Origin: Paenibacillus_E qinlingensis
Lineage (GTDB): Bacteria; Bacillota; Bacilli; Paenibacillales; NBRC-103111
Reading direction: 5' to 3'
DNA: 64,000 nucleotides
NCBI RefSeq assembly: GCF_028746185.1
Contig: NZ_JAQIVH010000042.1
Location: forward strand, 133,767 to 197,766
Shown here: positions 7,788 through 16,390 of the stretch, piece by piece
How the letters are laid out: the number at the start of each line of letters is the position of its first letter
Numbering within the stretch: the stretch's first letter is position 1
Made by a program: the position numbers and the translations under genes
Notes under the pieces: generated by a model
The model's database searches: none
What the model saw: the letters and a program-made list of their open reading frames with translations, nothing else
What the model was told of the DNA's origin: nothing

Positions 7788-9437
7788 ATGTCTCATTTTC
7801 CAACAAAAGGATCACAAGGTGTACGGTTCACGTTTGCAACGGACAGCCAGGTCGAAAGTGTCGCGGTTGCAGGGACGTTTAACAATTGGAATGGCGATAG
7901 GAACTTCATGCGTAAAATGGAGGGGGAGAACGTCTGGGAGCTCCAAATTCCGATCCCGAAGGGGCGGCATCTCTATAAATTCGTCGTGAATGGGGACAAT
8001 TGGATACTAGATCCCATGAATCCGAGTATATCGGAAGATGGGCAAAATAATTCAGCCATCACAGTGACTGAGCAGGGCGAAGTTCTGATTAGAACAAGTG
8101 ATATCTCAGAGGAACATCCGGGTTATATGTATGCCAATTATACGGCGCTCGCAAGTCCAGATTGGATTAAGAAAGCTGTGATTTATGAACTTCATGTTCG
8201 AGCTTTTACTAAAAACGGATTTAATGGGTTGACGAATCAAATAGCCTATTTCAAAAAACTCGGGGTAAACACGCTGTGGCTAATGCCATTCAACGAAGTA
8301 GGTCTTGAAGGCAGGATTGGTAAGTATGGGGATCCGTATGCTGTGAAGGATTTTTATCGTATGGACCCAAGCTTTGGCACGAAAGAAGAACTATCGGATT
8401 TCATTCGTGTAGCTCATGAGAACGGGATAAGGGTCATTCTGGATTGGGTTCTGAACAGGACGAGTGTGGATCATATCATGACAAGAAGTCATCCGGAGTT
8501 TTTCACACGGACTGAACAAAATGAGCTGTTTTACGACGTGCCCAACCGGTCCTATTTCGCGGGACTACAGTTCGATAATCGTGATATGCGAAGCTACGTC
8601 ATTGAGGCCATGAAGCATTGGATTACTGGGTTTGATTTTGACGGTATTCGACTGGATGATTCGGACATTACCCCGTATGATTTTTTAACAGAAATTAAGC
8701 AAGAGCTGCAAGTGGTAAAAGATGATCTGATCTTAATTTCACAGTCCTACGATGAGTTTCATCATCTGGAATCCTGTGATTTGACCTACGATGGCAAGCT
8801 GCGTATGTTAATTCGCGATTGGATCGATAGAAAGATCTCTCAAGAGGAGTTCATGGCCATTTACAACTCTTTCAAATACAGCTTCCCTCAACATGCGCTT
8901 AGAATGAGTTGGCTTGAGGAGAAAGAACAGTCTCGAATAGCCGCCTATTTGGGCGAAAAACTTGCTGGACCCGCAGCAACGATTTTGCTTACGTTAGAAG
9001 GTGTTCCTTGCTTGATGATGGGACAGGAGTTTAATGAACCAACCTTGGCAACATGGGCTTCATTATTCGATGAATATGAACTGAATTGGCAACAATTTAA
9101 TAGGCAAATGTTTGAACACTATGCTTTTCTCATTCAGCTACGTACAAGCAATCCTGCATTTTGGAAGGGGAAATTGACGTTTATCCGTAATTCGGGCGAC
9201 ATGGTTGTGTCTTATGCAAGACAGTATGAGCGTGATACGTATCTGGTCGTTGTTAATCTTTCTCCAGAAGCCGTCATTGTTCGATTTGACGATAGCCAGC
9301 TAGACGAGGGTGATATCCATGATTGGAACAATATGATCTATCAAACAGCGACTGTCAATCGCCAGTTTGCGGAAGACTCGTCTGAGCTGTGGCTGGACGG
9401 ATATGAGAGTGTCATTTTTAGAAAAGTGAGCGTGTAG
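7788..9437 (+). CDS. CBM48 plus GH13 alpha-amylase-fold protein with degraded catalytic motifs
   Basis: 549 residues. Residues 8-95 are an isoamylase-type early-set/CBM48 domain ('VESVAVAGTFNNWNGD', 'GRHLYKFVVNG', 'DPMNP'). Residues 125-450 are a GH13 barrel, and the end is a beta domain. Region II keeps the nucleophile (IRLD, D290). Region I reads DWVLNR with Arg224 where His is usual. Region III reads LISQS with Gln319 where the acid/base Glu should be, and region IV lacks the HD pair (SWLEEKEQSR). Two of the three catalytic carboxylates therefore seem missing, so a glucan-binding or regulatory role is likelier than hydrolysis. No signal peptide: cytosolic. AAAGGAGA precedes the ATG. Confidence 0.87.
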   Translation: MSHFPTKGSQGVRFTFATDSQVESVAVAGTFNNWNGDRNFMRKMEGENVWELQIPIPKGRHLYKFVVNGDNWILDPMNPSISEDGQNNSAITVTEQGEVLIRTSDISEEHPGYMYANYTALASPDWIKKAVIYELHVRAFTKNGFNGLTNQIAYFKKLGVNTLWLMPFNEVGLEGRIGKYGDPYAVKDFYRMDPSFGTKEELSDFIRVAHENGIRVILDWVLNRTSVDHIMTRSHPEFFTRTEQNELFYDVPNRSYFAGLQFDNRDMRSYVIEAMKHWITGFDFDGIRLDDSDITPYDFLTEIKQELQVVKDDLILISQSYDEFHHLESCDLTYDGKLRMLIRDWIDRKISQEEFMAIYNSFKYSFPQHALRMSWLEEKEQSRIAAYLGEKLAGPAATILLTLEGVPCLMMGQEFNEPTLATWASLFDEYELNWQQFNRQMFEHYAFLIQLRTSNPAFWKGKLTFIRNSGDMVVSYARQYERDTYLVVVNLSPEAVIVRFDDSQLDEGDIHDWNNMIYQTATVNRQFAEDSSELWLDGYESVIFRKVSV

Positions 9438-9448
9438 TTGATTACAGG

Positions 9449-9991
9449 TTAGGGTGTTTGTGAGGGTAGCTCGGCAAGCAGGGCTTCGAACCATTCCTTG
9501 GCAAAAGTATGAGAGCGGATACCATAATCAAGTGTTTTGATTTGATAAGCAAGAATTTCTGCATAGGGTGCCGGAACTTGAACGTTCTGGAGCCCTTTGT
9601 CCATGTGTTGGAGATCATGTTCAACCTTTTCAATCTGCGAGATAATGTGCTGTAGAATGGCACGTTTATCTGAAGTGGAGTCGATTAATCCCAGAAAAAA
9701 CACTTTAGCTAGGGCTGTGGATTCTAATCTGCTTGTTGCTATCTCTGAACCCATCCAGGTATAGAATGCGCCTCGACCTTTCTCTGAGATGACGTATACT
9801 TTCTTGTTTCGCCCTCGATCTACCTCTTCCTCATAGCCAATATCACCTTGTTGAAGTAATTTCTTTAAAGCCGTCTGCAAGCTGCCATAACTGGCACTAT
9901 AGAACAAGGCAATGCCTTGTTGAAATGCTTTGTTGAGCTCATACACGGTCTGATTCTTCAAAATTAATAAACCAAGAATGACGAATTCCAT
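9449..9991 (-). CDS. PadR-family transcriptional regulator
   Basis: 180 residues. The N-terminal winged helix ('FVILGLLILKNQTVYELNKAF', 'SYGSLQTALKKLLQQGDIGYEEEVDRGRNKKVYVISEKGRGAF') is characteristic of PadR, with the beta wing ending in the KxYxIT-like strand. The C-terminal half is a long dimerisation helix pair. It is divergent from a beta-lactamase-fold hydrolase, with palindromes between them, and probably represses both. Its stop lies 11 bp from the GH13 gene's, tail to tail. Confidence 0.9.
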   Translation of the reverse strand: MEFVILGLLILKNQTVYELNKAFQQGIALFYSASYGSLQTALKKLLQQGDIGYEEEVDRGRNKKVYVISEKGRGAFYTWMGSEIATSRLESTALAKVFFLGLIDSTSDKRAILQHIISQIEKVEHDLQHMDKGLQNVQVPAPYAEILAYQIKTLDYGIRSHTFAKEWFEALLAELPSQTP

Positions 9992-10013
9992 AGGGGGAGT
10001 CTCCTTATTCGTG

Positions 10014-10064
10014 TTGACATACGACTTGTCCTTACACTACGATTAGTTATATTACTAATAGTAA
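10014..10064. promoter_or_regulatory. Divergent promoter region with overlapping palindromes
   Basis: TTGACA (10014-10019), an 18-nt spacer and TACGAT (10038-10043) point toward the hydrolase gene. Just downstream lie ATTAGT-N6-ACTAAT (10042-10059) and the perfect palindrome TTACTAATAGTAA (10052-10064). They are good candidates for the PadR operator. Confidence 0.45.
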
Positions 10065-10113
10065 CATTGGTCGTTTGCAAACACAATTCTTTCTGGGGAG
10101 GATCCGTATCGCG

Positions 10114-11238
10114 ATGTTTGTTCGAAAATCATGGAGCCATGAGGTAGCCACAAAGCATTTTGATTCCTACTTCGCGAAATTACTTAAGAGCAGCCGCCAT
10201 CAGACTGGACTACAGGTATGGATTGAGAGCCATGGATTTACGTATCGTTATGCCGCGGGCAGAATATCAGCAAGCAATGGCGCGGCAATCAGACCTAATC
10301 AACCTTTTCATACGGCAAGTATTGGCAAAGTGTTTACTGCTGTGTTACTCATGAAACTGGCGGAGAGCGGTAAACTTTCGTTAGATTCTCCAGTTGAGAC
10401 TTTGTTACCACCGTCTGAGTTGGAAAATCTCTTCGTGTATCGCGATGTTGACTACGCTCATCAAGTGACGATCAAGCAGTTGCTTGGGCACACATCGGGC
10501 TTGGCAGATTATTTCGAGGACCCTGTCATCCACAAGCCAATGTTTATCCAACGTATACTTGCCAATCCTCAGGGATGGTGGACACCAGAAACGTTAATTG
10601 CATTTACGAGGGAAAATCAAGGAAGCTTTGGAACGCCAGCATCGCGCTTTCATTACTCGGATACTGGTTATATTCTGTTAGGAAGAATTATCGAGCGTGT
10701 CACGGGAAAATCGTTTAGCGACAATCTGCACGATGAGATCTTCAGTCCGCTACGAATGAATGATTCCTACTTAATGTTCTATTCGCAACCGAAACATACG
10801 CCAGCAGAACCGATTCAGGATATTTGGTTGAATAAGGTTGAAATCAGCCGTATGCCCTGCTTAAGCTGCGATTGGGCTGGCGGAGGAATCGTAACGACAC
10901 CGCAAGATCTACTGCTTTTTCAAAAAGCACTTTGGAATGGAACAGGCCTTGAGGCATCGTCGTTACAGGCCATGACAACCTTCACACATCAATTCCGAAA
11001 TGGGATTCATTATGGGTTGGGGATGATGGAGCTTCAATTTGAGGGGTTTTTCTTCTTGCTTCGAGGTTTACCAAGGCTTCAGGGACATAGTGGAATACTA
11101 GGTACGCATATGTTCAGCCATCCAGAAACCGAAACGCATATCGTAATGAACTTCGGTTCCAGTACGGCGATTGTTAGAAGCTACAAAGCACTAATTGAAG
11201 TGGTGATGACGTTGAAAAGGATGCAAGTATGGGGGTAG
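10114..11238 (+). CDS. Serine beta-lactamase-fold hydrolase (class C / PBP4*-like)
   Basis: 374 residues from the ATG at 10114, which has GGGGAGG upstream at a rather long 12-nt spacing. The active-site motif SxxK is Ser69-Ile-Gly-Lys72 (HTASIGKVF), and the second motif is the Tyr of 'FHYSDTGYILLGRIIERVTG'. The segment 'IKQLLGHTSGLADYFEDP' is typical of the family. A C-terminal 'GHSGILGTHMFSHPE' provides the HxG motif. Members are D-aminopeptidases, esterases or lactamases; the substrate is not readable. No signal peptide, so it acts in the cytosol. It is controlled by the divergent PadR. Confidence 0.88.
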   Translation: MFVRKSWSHEVATKHFDSYFAKLLKSSRHQTGLQVWIESHGFTYRYAAGRISASNGAAIRPNQPFHTASIGKVFTAVLLMKLAESGKLSLDSPVETLLPPSELENLFVYRDVDYAHQVTIKQLLGHTSGLADYFEDPVIHKPMFIQRILANPQGWWTPETLIAFTRENQGSFGTPASRFHYSDTGYILLGRIIERVTGKSFSDNLHDEIFSPLRMNDSYLMFYSQPKHTPAEPIQDIWLNKVEISRMPCLSCDWAGGGIVTTPQDLLLFQKALWNGTGLEASSLQAMTTFTHQFRNGIHYGLGMMELQFEGFFFLLRGLPRLQGHSGILGTHMFSHPETETHIVMNFGSSTAIVRSYKALIEVVMTLKRMQVWG

Positions 11239-11243
11239 AGATT

Positions 11244-11325
11244 TTCCAGAGCTAAGTCGGGAATAATCCAGAGCTATTCCAGAGCTGAGCCGGGAATAAT
11301 CCAGATCTATTCAAGAGCTAGTCCA
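11244..11325. repeat. 33-bp tandem repeat, about 2.4 copies
   Basis: Copies start at 11244, 11277 and 11310 (TTCCAGAGCTAAGTCGGGAA..., TTCCAGAGCTGAGCCGGGAA..., TTCAAGAGCTAGTCC). It follows the hydrolase stop codon and has no coding sense. Confidence 0.8.
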
Positions 11326-11342
11326 GCGCACCGCACCTCACC

Positions 11343-11529
11343 GCTAACGGACATGGGAGACCGTATTTGCCTGAAATCAGGCATTCCATTTGGCTAACGG
11401 ACACAGCAGACGCTATTGAACTGATTTCATGCCTTTATCGGCTGTTCAAGAACGTTTAACGTCGATTGTGTCCGTTAGCTTCTGCGCAGAGACGTAAATG
11501 AAGAATTAACGCTACTGGTGTCCGTTAGG
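11343..11529. repeat. Nested inverted repeat family with GCTAACGGACAC cores
   Basis: Forward cores GCTAACGGACA at 11343 and 11393 are 50 bp apart. Inverted cores GTGTCCGTTAG at 11468 and 11518 are also 50 bp apart. Each core is followed, reading outward, by a degenerate GACG(T/C)TA segment. The symmetric spacing shows duplication of a unit in both orientations. No gene is visible from 11239 to 11620. Confidence 0.75.
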
Positions 11530-11620
11530 ACAATTGGAGATGCTGAAAAATGAGGATTATCCATCGAGATCGATTAGATGACTAGGAAGGATCAACCTAC
11601 GAAATGGAAGGCCAACGGTT

Positions 11621-12331
11621 CTACCAAGGCAGAGGTTCCGTTTTGTGGAAAAATCCACCAGACGGACCATCCGCGGAGAGTGTAGCCAAATATACAGCAG
11701 TCTCAGCGCCTTCATGGATTTCCATGAGGGCAGCAGGTCCGCCCATGTCGGTTTTTACCCAGCCAGGGTGGCAGGCATTCACCTTTAAGTTGGAACCTTT
11801 TAGCGCAATGGATAGCTGTGCTGTCCACGCATTCAGCGCTGCTTTCGATACGGTGTAAGCTGGAACAGCAGCTCCGGCATACATGTCATTCGTTAGAATG
11901 GTGGAAATGGAGCCGAGAATGCTGGATTGATTAACAATTCGACCTTCTGGACTTGCTTTTAATAGAGGGAGAAGTGCTTCTGTTAAGGCATGAGCGCCAA
12001 AGATATTGACATCAAATGTACGTCGCATAACATCCGTGTTATTGCCTTCATGATCCAAATAAATGCCTGCATTATTAACGAGAATGTCTAATTTTCCATA
12101 GGTCTGACCAATCTTCGTGACAACCTGCCCAATGTGCTCAGGATTAGTTACATCTAATTCAATCGGATAAGCTTCGATTTCCTCAGCTCGCAGCTGCTCG
12201 GCAGCGTTCTCTGCCTTACGCACATCACGGGCTCCGAGTAGTACAATAATACCTTGCTGTCCTAGCTGCCGGCCAATTTCTAAGCCTATTCCTTTATTAG
12301 CTCCTGTTATCAATGCAATTTTTTTCGTCAT
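11621..12331 (-). CDS. Short-chain dehydrogenase/reductase
   Basis: 236 residues, a classical SDR. TGANKGIG near residues 9-16 binds the cofactor, NNAG is followed by the substrate loop, Ser lies in 'IVNQSSILGS', and the catalytic YxxxK is 'PAYTVSKAALN'. 'LDVTNPEHIGQVV' suggests NADP(H) or NAD(H) carbonyl reduction. The C-terminus 'GGFFHKTEPLPW' is typical of the subfamily related to plant/fungal carbonyl reductase-like SDRs. A TetR gene on the same strand lies upstream, and both have the same operator. Confidence 0.92.
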   Translation of the reverse strand: MTKKIALITGANKGIGLEIGRQLGQQGIIVLLGARDVRKAENAAEQLRAEEIEAYPIELDVTNPEHIGQVVTKIGQTYGKLDILVNNAGIYLDHEGNNTDVMRRTFDVNIFGAHALTEALLPLLKASPEGRIVNQSSILGSISTILTNDMYAGAAVPAYTVSKAALNAWTAQLSIALKGSNLKVNACHPGWVKTDMGGPAALMEIHEGAETAVYLATLSADGPSGGFFHKTEPLPW

Positions 12332-12360
12332 TCTTTGTCTACCTCCTATAATTTTAGTTT

Positions 12361-12376
12361 TATACTGATTAGTACA
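12361..12376. promoter_or_regulatory. TetR operator copy upstream of the SDR gene
   Basis: TATACTGATTAGTACA followed by AAAA. It matches 12995-13010 at 12 of 16 positions plus the trailing A run, and sits in front of the SDR gene. Confidence 0.5.
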
Positions 12377-12394
12377 AAATTGGTAAAAAAATGC

Positions 12395-12976
12395 TCAATC
12401 GAGCAAAGTAAGTAACTCCGTTACCACACTATCGACGTATGCGCGTTCTGGCTGTGATTTCATCGTGACAGAAAGCCCAGTGGCTGAGATCGTAAGTAAG
12501 CGCGATACGGCAGCTGCATTCAATGAAGGTGAGAGTTCACCAGTGTGGATACCCGTTTCAAGTGTTTGTTGGATGATGTCAGTAAGTTTCAACTGATAGT
12601 TCTTCGTAATATGAGATAAGCGCTCGTCGTGAGGTGCAAGTTCAACCATCGTGTTTATGCATAAGCAGCCCAAATCAGGCGTACTCTCGCCAACCCCTTC
12701 GATGATTCCTTCGAAATACATGCGCAGTGCCTCTTTCACGGAAACGGCGTTCTGCATCCTGTTGTGAATAAAAGAGAGGCTCATGTCTACGTACTTGTTA
12801 AGCACGGTTTCAAACAATTCTTTCTTTCCCCCAAATGTCGCATAAAGACTAGGACGCTGTATGCCCATTCGAGCGGTCAGATCACTCATTGAAGTCGCTT
12901 CATAGCCTTTTTCCCAAAATACGTGCATGGCTGCAGCCAATGCATGCTGTTCATCAAACTCCCGCGGTCGAACCAT
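12395..12976 (-). CDS. TetR-family regulator of the SDR gene
   Basis: 193 residues from the ATG at 12976 (MVRPREFDEQHALAAAMHVF). The upstream frame extends through the operator and is unlikely to be translated. The HTH is 'FWEKGYEATSMSDLTARMGIQRPSLYATFGGKKELF', a NemR/AcuR-like TetR N-terminus. 'STPDLGCLCINTMVELAPHDE' has the Cys pair often seen in regulators of electrophile-responsive reductases, so redox or electrophile sensing is possible. It probably represses itself and the downstream SDR. Confidence 0.9.
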   Translation of the reverse strand: MVRPREFDEQHALAAAMHVFWEKGYEATSMSDLTARMGIQRPSLYATFGGKKELFETVLNKYVDMSLSFIHNRMQNAVSVKEALRMYFEGIIEGVGESTPDLGCLCINTMVELAPHDERLSHITKNYQLKLTDIIQQTLETGIHTGELSPSLNAAAVSRLLTISATGLSVTMKSQPERAYVDSVVTELLTLLD

Positions 12977-12994
12977 AGTCGTGATCACTCTTTC

Positions 12995-13010
12995 TGTACT
13001 TATCGGTACA
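12995..13010. promoter_or_regulatory. TetR operator copy upstream of the regulator
   Basis: TGTACTTATCGGTACA, an inverted repeat with TGTAC and GTACA arms, followed by AAAA. It is the partner of the site at 12361-12376. Confidence 0.5.
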
Positions 13011-13054
13011 AAACAATCATATAGCAAATTTAACCAATCGTCAATGTTGATGAT

Positions 13055-13759
13055 TTAACCGATTATATTCAAAATTTGGCATAATTTATACAGGTCATAC
13101 ACGCCACGGAATTGTTCCCGCTTGATTTTGTATAGGAATTGTAGAGATTGATGCGCGATACGCTTGGCGTGCTCAATATCGTAGGGGTCCATTTCTGCGA
13201 TTGCTTGTTTCAATCCAATAAGATCGAGCGAATAGACTGCTGGTCGCAAGGTACGGAGCAGCCTAATTTTATGTAATTGCGATCGATTATATCTGCGATA
13301 GCCATTCTGGGGATCGCGTGAGGAGAGTATGAGGCCGACTTTCTCCCAATGCCGAATGGTAGAGCGAGGGAGGGAGGTCTCCTGGGCAACTTCACCAATT
13401 GACATCCAGACCATATCCTGGGCATCGTGTACGCTAGGGGACTCAGTTTCTAAGAGTTGAATATTTGACTCAGCCAGTAAAGTATCACGATGCAAGTTAG
13501 CTTGGACTTCATTTACAATTCGGAGTGCGGAGTTCATCTCTTTGCGTTGAATGAAACCTAGAATTTCGGAGGTTGCCTCCATCCCAAACCCAGGTTCCAT
13601 GGATTGAATACATGTAAAATAAGCAACATGTTCATCTGTGTATTGGCGGTAACCCTTTGATGTTCGCACTGAAGTAGGGACTCGACCCTTGGTCTCATAA
13701 TTTCTTAAAGTGCTCGTGCTTATGTTAAGTTTCTTTGCAATATCGATCGGTCTAATCAT
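13055..13759 (-). CDS. MerR-family regulator with two MerR HTH domains
   Basis: 234 residues. The first MerR domain is at about 1-70 ('IRPIDIAKKLNISTSTLRNYETKGRVP', 'SKGYRQYTDEHVAYF'). A second complete one is at about 115-185 ('MSIGEVAQETSLPRSTIRHWEKVGLI', 'NGYRRYNRSQLHKIRLLRTL'). Standard MerR proteins have one HTH and dimerise; here both half-site readers are on one chain. There is no obvious metal-binding Cys set. It is divergent from a DUF5701 gene and may control it from a palindrome at 13773-13793. Confidence 0.88.
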   Translation of the reverse strand: MIRPIDIAKKLNISTSTLRNYETKGRVPTSVRTSKGYRQYTDEHVAYFTCIQSMEPGFGMEATSEILGFIQRKEMNSALRIVNEVQANLHRDTLLAESNIQLLETESPSVHDAQDMVWMSIGEVAQETSLPRSTIRHWEKVGLILSSRDPQNGYRRYNRSQLHKIRLLRTLRPAVYSLDLIGLKQAIAEMDPYDIEHAKRIAHQSLQFLYKIKREQFRGVYDLYKLCQILNIIG

Positions 13760-13772
13760 TGTGGTTCACCTC

Positions 13773-13793
13773 ATCTTAGCCTTCTTCTAAGAT
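13773..13793. promoter_or_regulatory. Perfect inverted repeat upstream of the double-MerR gene
   Basis: ATCTTAG-N7-CTAAGAT, 14 bp upstream of the regulator's start. It is a candidate operator for autoregulation or for the divergent gene. Confidence 0.4.
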
Positions 13794-13922
13794 TAAAGCA
13801 GAAGTATAAGGTTATGACAACCATGTCTTTTAGAAGCTGCGATATTATTTCAAACCTTAGTATTAGCTTTAATGTTGTAAGATAATGATAGACCATTTCG
13901 TTAAGGAGGTACGCACAAAGAT

Positions 13923-14543
13923 ATGTTGAATGAGGAGTTCGAACGTCAACTTGGGAATCTAATTCATAAAGGATATCCACAGTTAGTAGGATTAAGCGTG
14001 GCTGAATTTACGCAGGAATTAGAACAGCTCCAGCATAAAATCTCAGAAATGAATCCAGTCCAAATAGAATTACAGGAAAGTAAGATACCTTTTGTCATTG
14101 TGATTAAAAGTGATTGGTTAAATGCAGGCCAGGCGATGCAAGTAGTGGAACGAGAAGGGAAGAAGGGTTTCAGTATCATGGATGTCGAGGAAATCAATCG
14201 CTTTCAACCTATTGAGGGGATTAAGCTCCCTGAGGGGAGGGCTTATCTGTTGTGGGATATTGATACTGGCACTGAAACATTAAACGTGACACCAACCGCA
14301 GCATTAACTTTTATAGCGGAAGAAAACCGTTCTCCGCTTACCTTGGAAGAGGGAATTAGCGTGATTACCCACTTTCCTGATAGGTTGCGAAAAAATAATG
14401 GCTTCTCACTGCTGGGTTCTCGCTGTGGTGACCGAAGAGTCACTGCGCTATGGATTAGTGATAAAAAGCCAAAACTCGGCTGGTGCTGGGCGGGGAATCC
14501 ACATACATGGCTAGGCTCCGCCTCTTGTGGAGCTAGAAGCTAA
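13923..14543 (+). CDS. DUF5701-like protein of unknown function
   Basis: 206 residues. AAGGAGG lies 14 bases before the ATG, longer than usual. 'PFVIVIKSDWLNAGQAMQVVEREGKKGFSIMDVEEINRFQPIEGIKLPEGRAYLLWDIDTGTETLNVTP' and the ending 'LGWCWAGNPHTWLGSASCGARS' recall the family named DUF5701 (from memory). The Trp/Cys-rich C-terminus is notable. No enzyme motif is recognised. It faces the sugar dehydrogenase gene with overlapping stop codons (14540-14543). Confidence 0.7.
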   Translation: MLNEEFERQLGNLIHKGYPQLVGLSVAEFTQELEQLQHKISEMNPVQIELQESKIPFVIVIKSDWLNAGQAMQVVEREGKKGFSIMDVEEINRFQPIEGIKLPEGRAYLLWDIDTGTETLNVTPTAALTFIAEENRSPLTLEEGISVITHFPDRLRKNNGFSLLGSRCGDRRVTALWISDKKPKLGWCWAGNPHTWLGSASCGARS

Positions 14544-15694
14544 ACGATTTTCATGATCTTGCCATCTTGCGTGGATAGGTAAAGTTCGCCTGCCGAGTCC
14601 GTACCGAAGGAAGCAATATTCAAACCGGACGCAAGTAAAGTTCGATTCTTGATCGTTCCGTCATTTTGTAGAGATAATGCCCAAATGTTCCCCGTACCAT
14701 AATCTGCGTAGACATACCAGCCATAAAGTTCAGGGAGTTTCGTGCCCCTATACACATAGCCTCCGGTAATCGATACGCCTTGATCACGACCATAGGTAAA
14801 CAGTGGTTGCTCTAAGCCCGTCTTATTGCACCCTGTTTTTGGTTCGTAGCATTCAAATCCTTCTTGAATACGCCACCCATAGTTTTTACCTTTTTCTATG
14901 AGATTAATTTCTTCGAATCTATTCTGGCCAACATCGGCAGCCCAAAGCTTTCCTGTAATGGTATCGAAGCTGAATCGCCATGGATTTCGCAGTCCGTAGG
15001 CATAGATTTCCTTAGCCCCTTTGCTAATAAAAGGATTATCAGCAGGGATTGCATAGAGAAGCCCAGCATCTTGCTTGTCTACGTTGATACGAAGTATTTT
15101 GCCTAGCAGGGACTGAAGGTTTTGGCTATTGTTCTGAGGATCTCCGCTGCTGCCACCGTCCCCCGTCGCTATGTACAAATAACCATCAGGGCCGAAAGCG
15201 AGTTGCCCGCCATTGTGATTCGGGTAAGGCTGCTTAAAAGTTAGGAGCACTTGCTCACTAGTTGGATCTAGAAGAGCCGGATTGTTTGGAATCGTGTTGT
15301 AGCGAGCGATGACCGTATGGGTCTCCGTCGTGTAGTTTACATAGGCCCAATTGGGATCCTTCGGATGGAAGGCTAGTCCTAGCAAACCTTGTTCGTTTCC
15401 ACTATCATTGACGCGATCCGTAATATCGAGAATAAGAACGGGCTTTTCCTTCGGCTTATCGATGTTCACGCTGATGATCCTACCAGGCTGCTCTACGATA
15501 TACAGGAGTTGCGGTGAGTTAACGCGATGCTCAATCCCTACGGGATGATCGAAGTTGTTTGGCTCAAAAAAAGGAGTCAGTGAAATGCTGTTCGACGTCG
15601 TGGAGGAAGGTTCGGAATCTTTGGACCACAAGCATGCGGGTAGAATGAGTAGAAAGAGTAGGCTCATACATGCAAGACTATAACGCTTAATCAT
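14540..15694 (-). CDS. PQQ-type soluble sugar dehydrogenase (GSDH family), lipoprotein
   Basis: About 384 residues from the ATG at 15694 with AAGGAGG 6 bases upstream. The N-terminus is a lipoprotein signal with a lipobox ending LPAC. The body is a six-bladed propeller of the glucose/sorbosone dehydrogenase family: 'FDHPVGIEHRVNSPQLLYIVEQPGRI', 'NEQGLLGLAFHPKDPNWAYVNYT', 'HNGGQLAFGPDGYLYIATGDGGSSGDPQNNSQN', 'YGLRNPWRFSFD', 'DVGQNRFEEINLI'. The His/Asp/Arg of these blades normally bind PQQ and substrate. It is anchored on the outer face of the membrane. No PQQ biosynthesis genes are nearby. Confidence 0.9.
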   Translation of the reverse strand: MIKRYSLACMSLLFLLILPACLWSKDSEPSSTTSNSISLTPFFEPNNFDHPVGIEHRVNSPQLLYIVEQPGRIISVNIDKPKEKPVLILDITDRVNDSGNEQGLLGLAFHPKDPNWAYVNYTTETHTVIARYNTIPNNPALLDPTSEQVLLTFKQPYPNHNGGQLAFGPDGYLYIATGDGGSSGDPQNNSQNLQSLLGKILRINVDKQDAGLLYAIPADNPFISKGAKEIYAYGLRNPWRFSFDTITGKLWAADVGQNRFEEINLIEKGKNYGWRIQEGFECYEPKTGCNKTGLEQPLFTYGRDQGVSITGGYVYRGTKLPELYGWYVYADYGTGNIWALSLQNDGTIKNRTLLASGLNIASFGTDSAGELYLSTQDGKIMKIV

Positions 15695-15717
15695 AATCAA
15701 CCTCCTTCATGAAGAAG

Positions 15718-16203
15718 CTAATAATCTTCTTCGGCGTTCATATTCTTGATTTTCTTAAAAAACCATAAGAAATACCAATATGATAATAATAACGTGATCG
15801 TTATCGAGATGAAACTCATATACCATGTCCAATTTAAGTATTTTATTAAATCGGTGTGTTTTTCTAGTAAAACTTCGATTATTGTCATTATGGCTGGGAA
15901 GCTAAGCGTGTACAAAGTTTTCACTATCCATGATTTATCACGAGGGAAGTGTACGTTGAAAATGGCACTTATAGCTGGGAATACGAAATATTCAAACGTA
16001 AAACTTGCTTTGTAGACAACGCTAAGAAAACCAACAGGGTATTCTATTAATCTTCCTTTAACAACTAATGTACCGAATAACCAAGTTGGGACTTGCATGA
16101 ACATGAAACTTAATTGCGCTTTCAATAAATTCTTTCTTCTGATACATAATATCAAGAGAATTGCCGTAACGATCCAAACAAAGTAAAGAATAATCGTATC
16201 CAT
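15718..16203 (-). CDS. CBO0543-like multi-pass membrane protein
   Basis: 161 residues with five hydrophobic segments (about 2-21, 30-45, 62-82, 98-113, 127-147). Charged caps 'RRKNLLKAQL' and 'FPRDKSW' and the ending 'LWFFKKIKNM' resemble small membrane proteins annotated as the CBO0543 family in spore formers (from memory). The function is unknown. It stands upstream of the sugar dehydrogenase lipoprotein on the same strand, 23 bp apart, so the two may be co-transcribed. Confidence 0.7.
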   Translation of the reverse strand: MDTIILYFVWIVTAILLILCIRRKNLLKAQLSFMFMQVPTWLFGTLVVKGRLIEYPVGFLSVVYKASFTFEYFVFPAISAIFNVHFPRDKSWIVKTLYTLSFPAIMTIIEVLLEKHTDLIKYLNWTWYMSFISITITLLLSYWYFLWFFKKIKNMNAEEDY

Positions 16204-16390
16204 AGTTCAAGGTCCCCTAATTATTTACTACAATTAATTATGGTCATAACTAGGGCAAGTTAATCACGGAAAAAGTAAGGACCGCTCGGTTTAACGGATG
16301 ATTCCGCATGAAAGCGAGAACCCAATTAATTTTGGAATCCTCGCCAGTCGGATGTGACAATAAAGCCATTTAAGTGGATGTAAACGTGGC

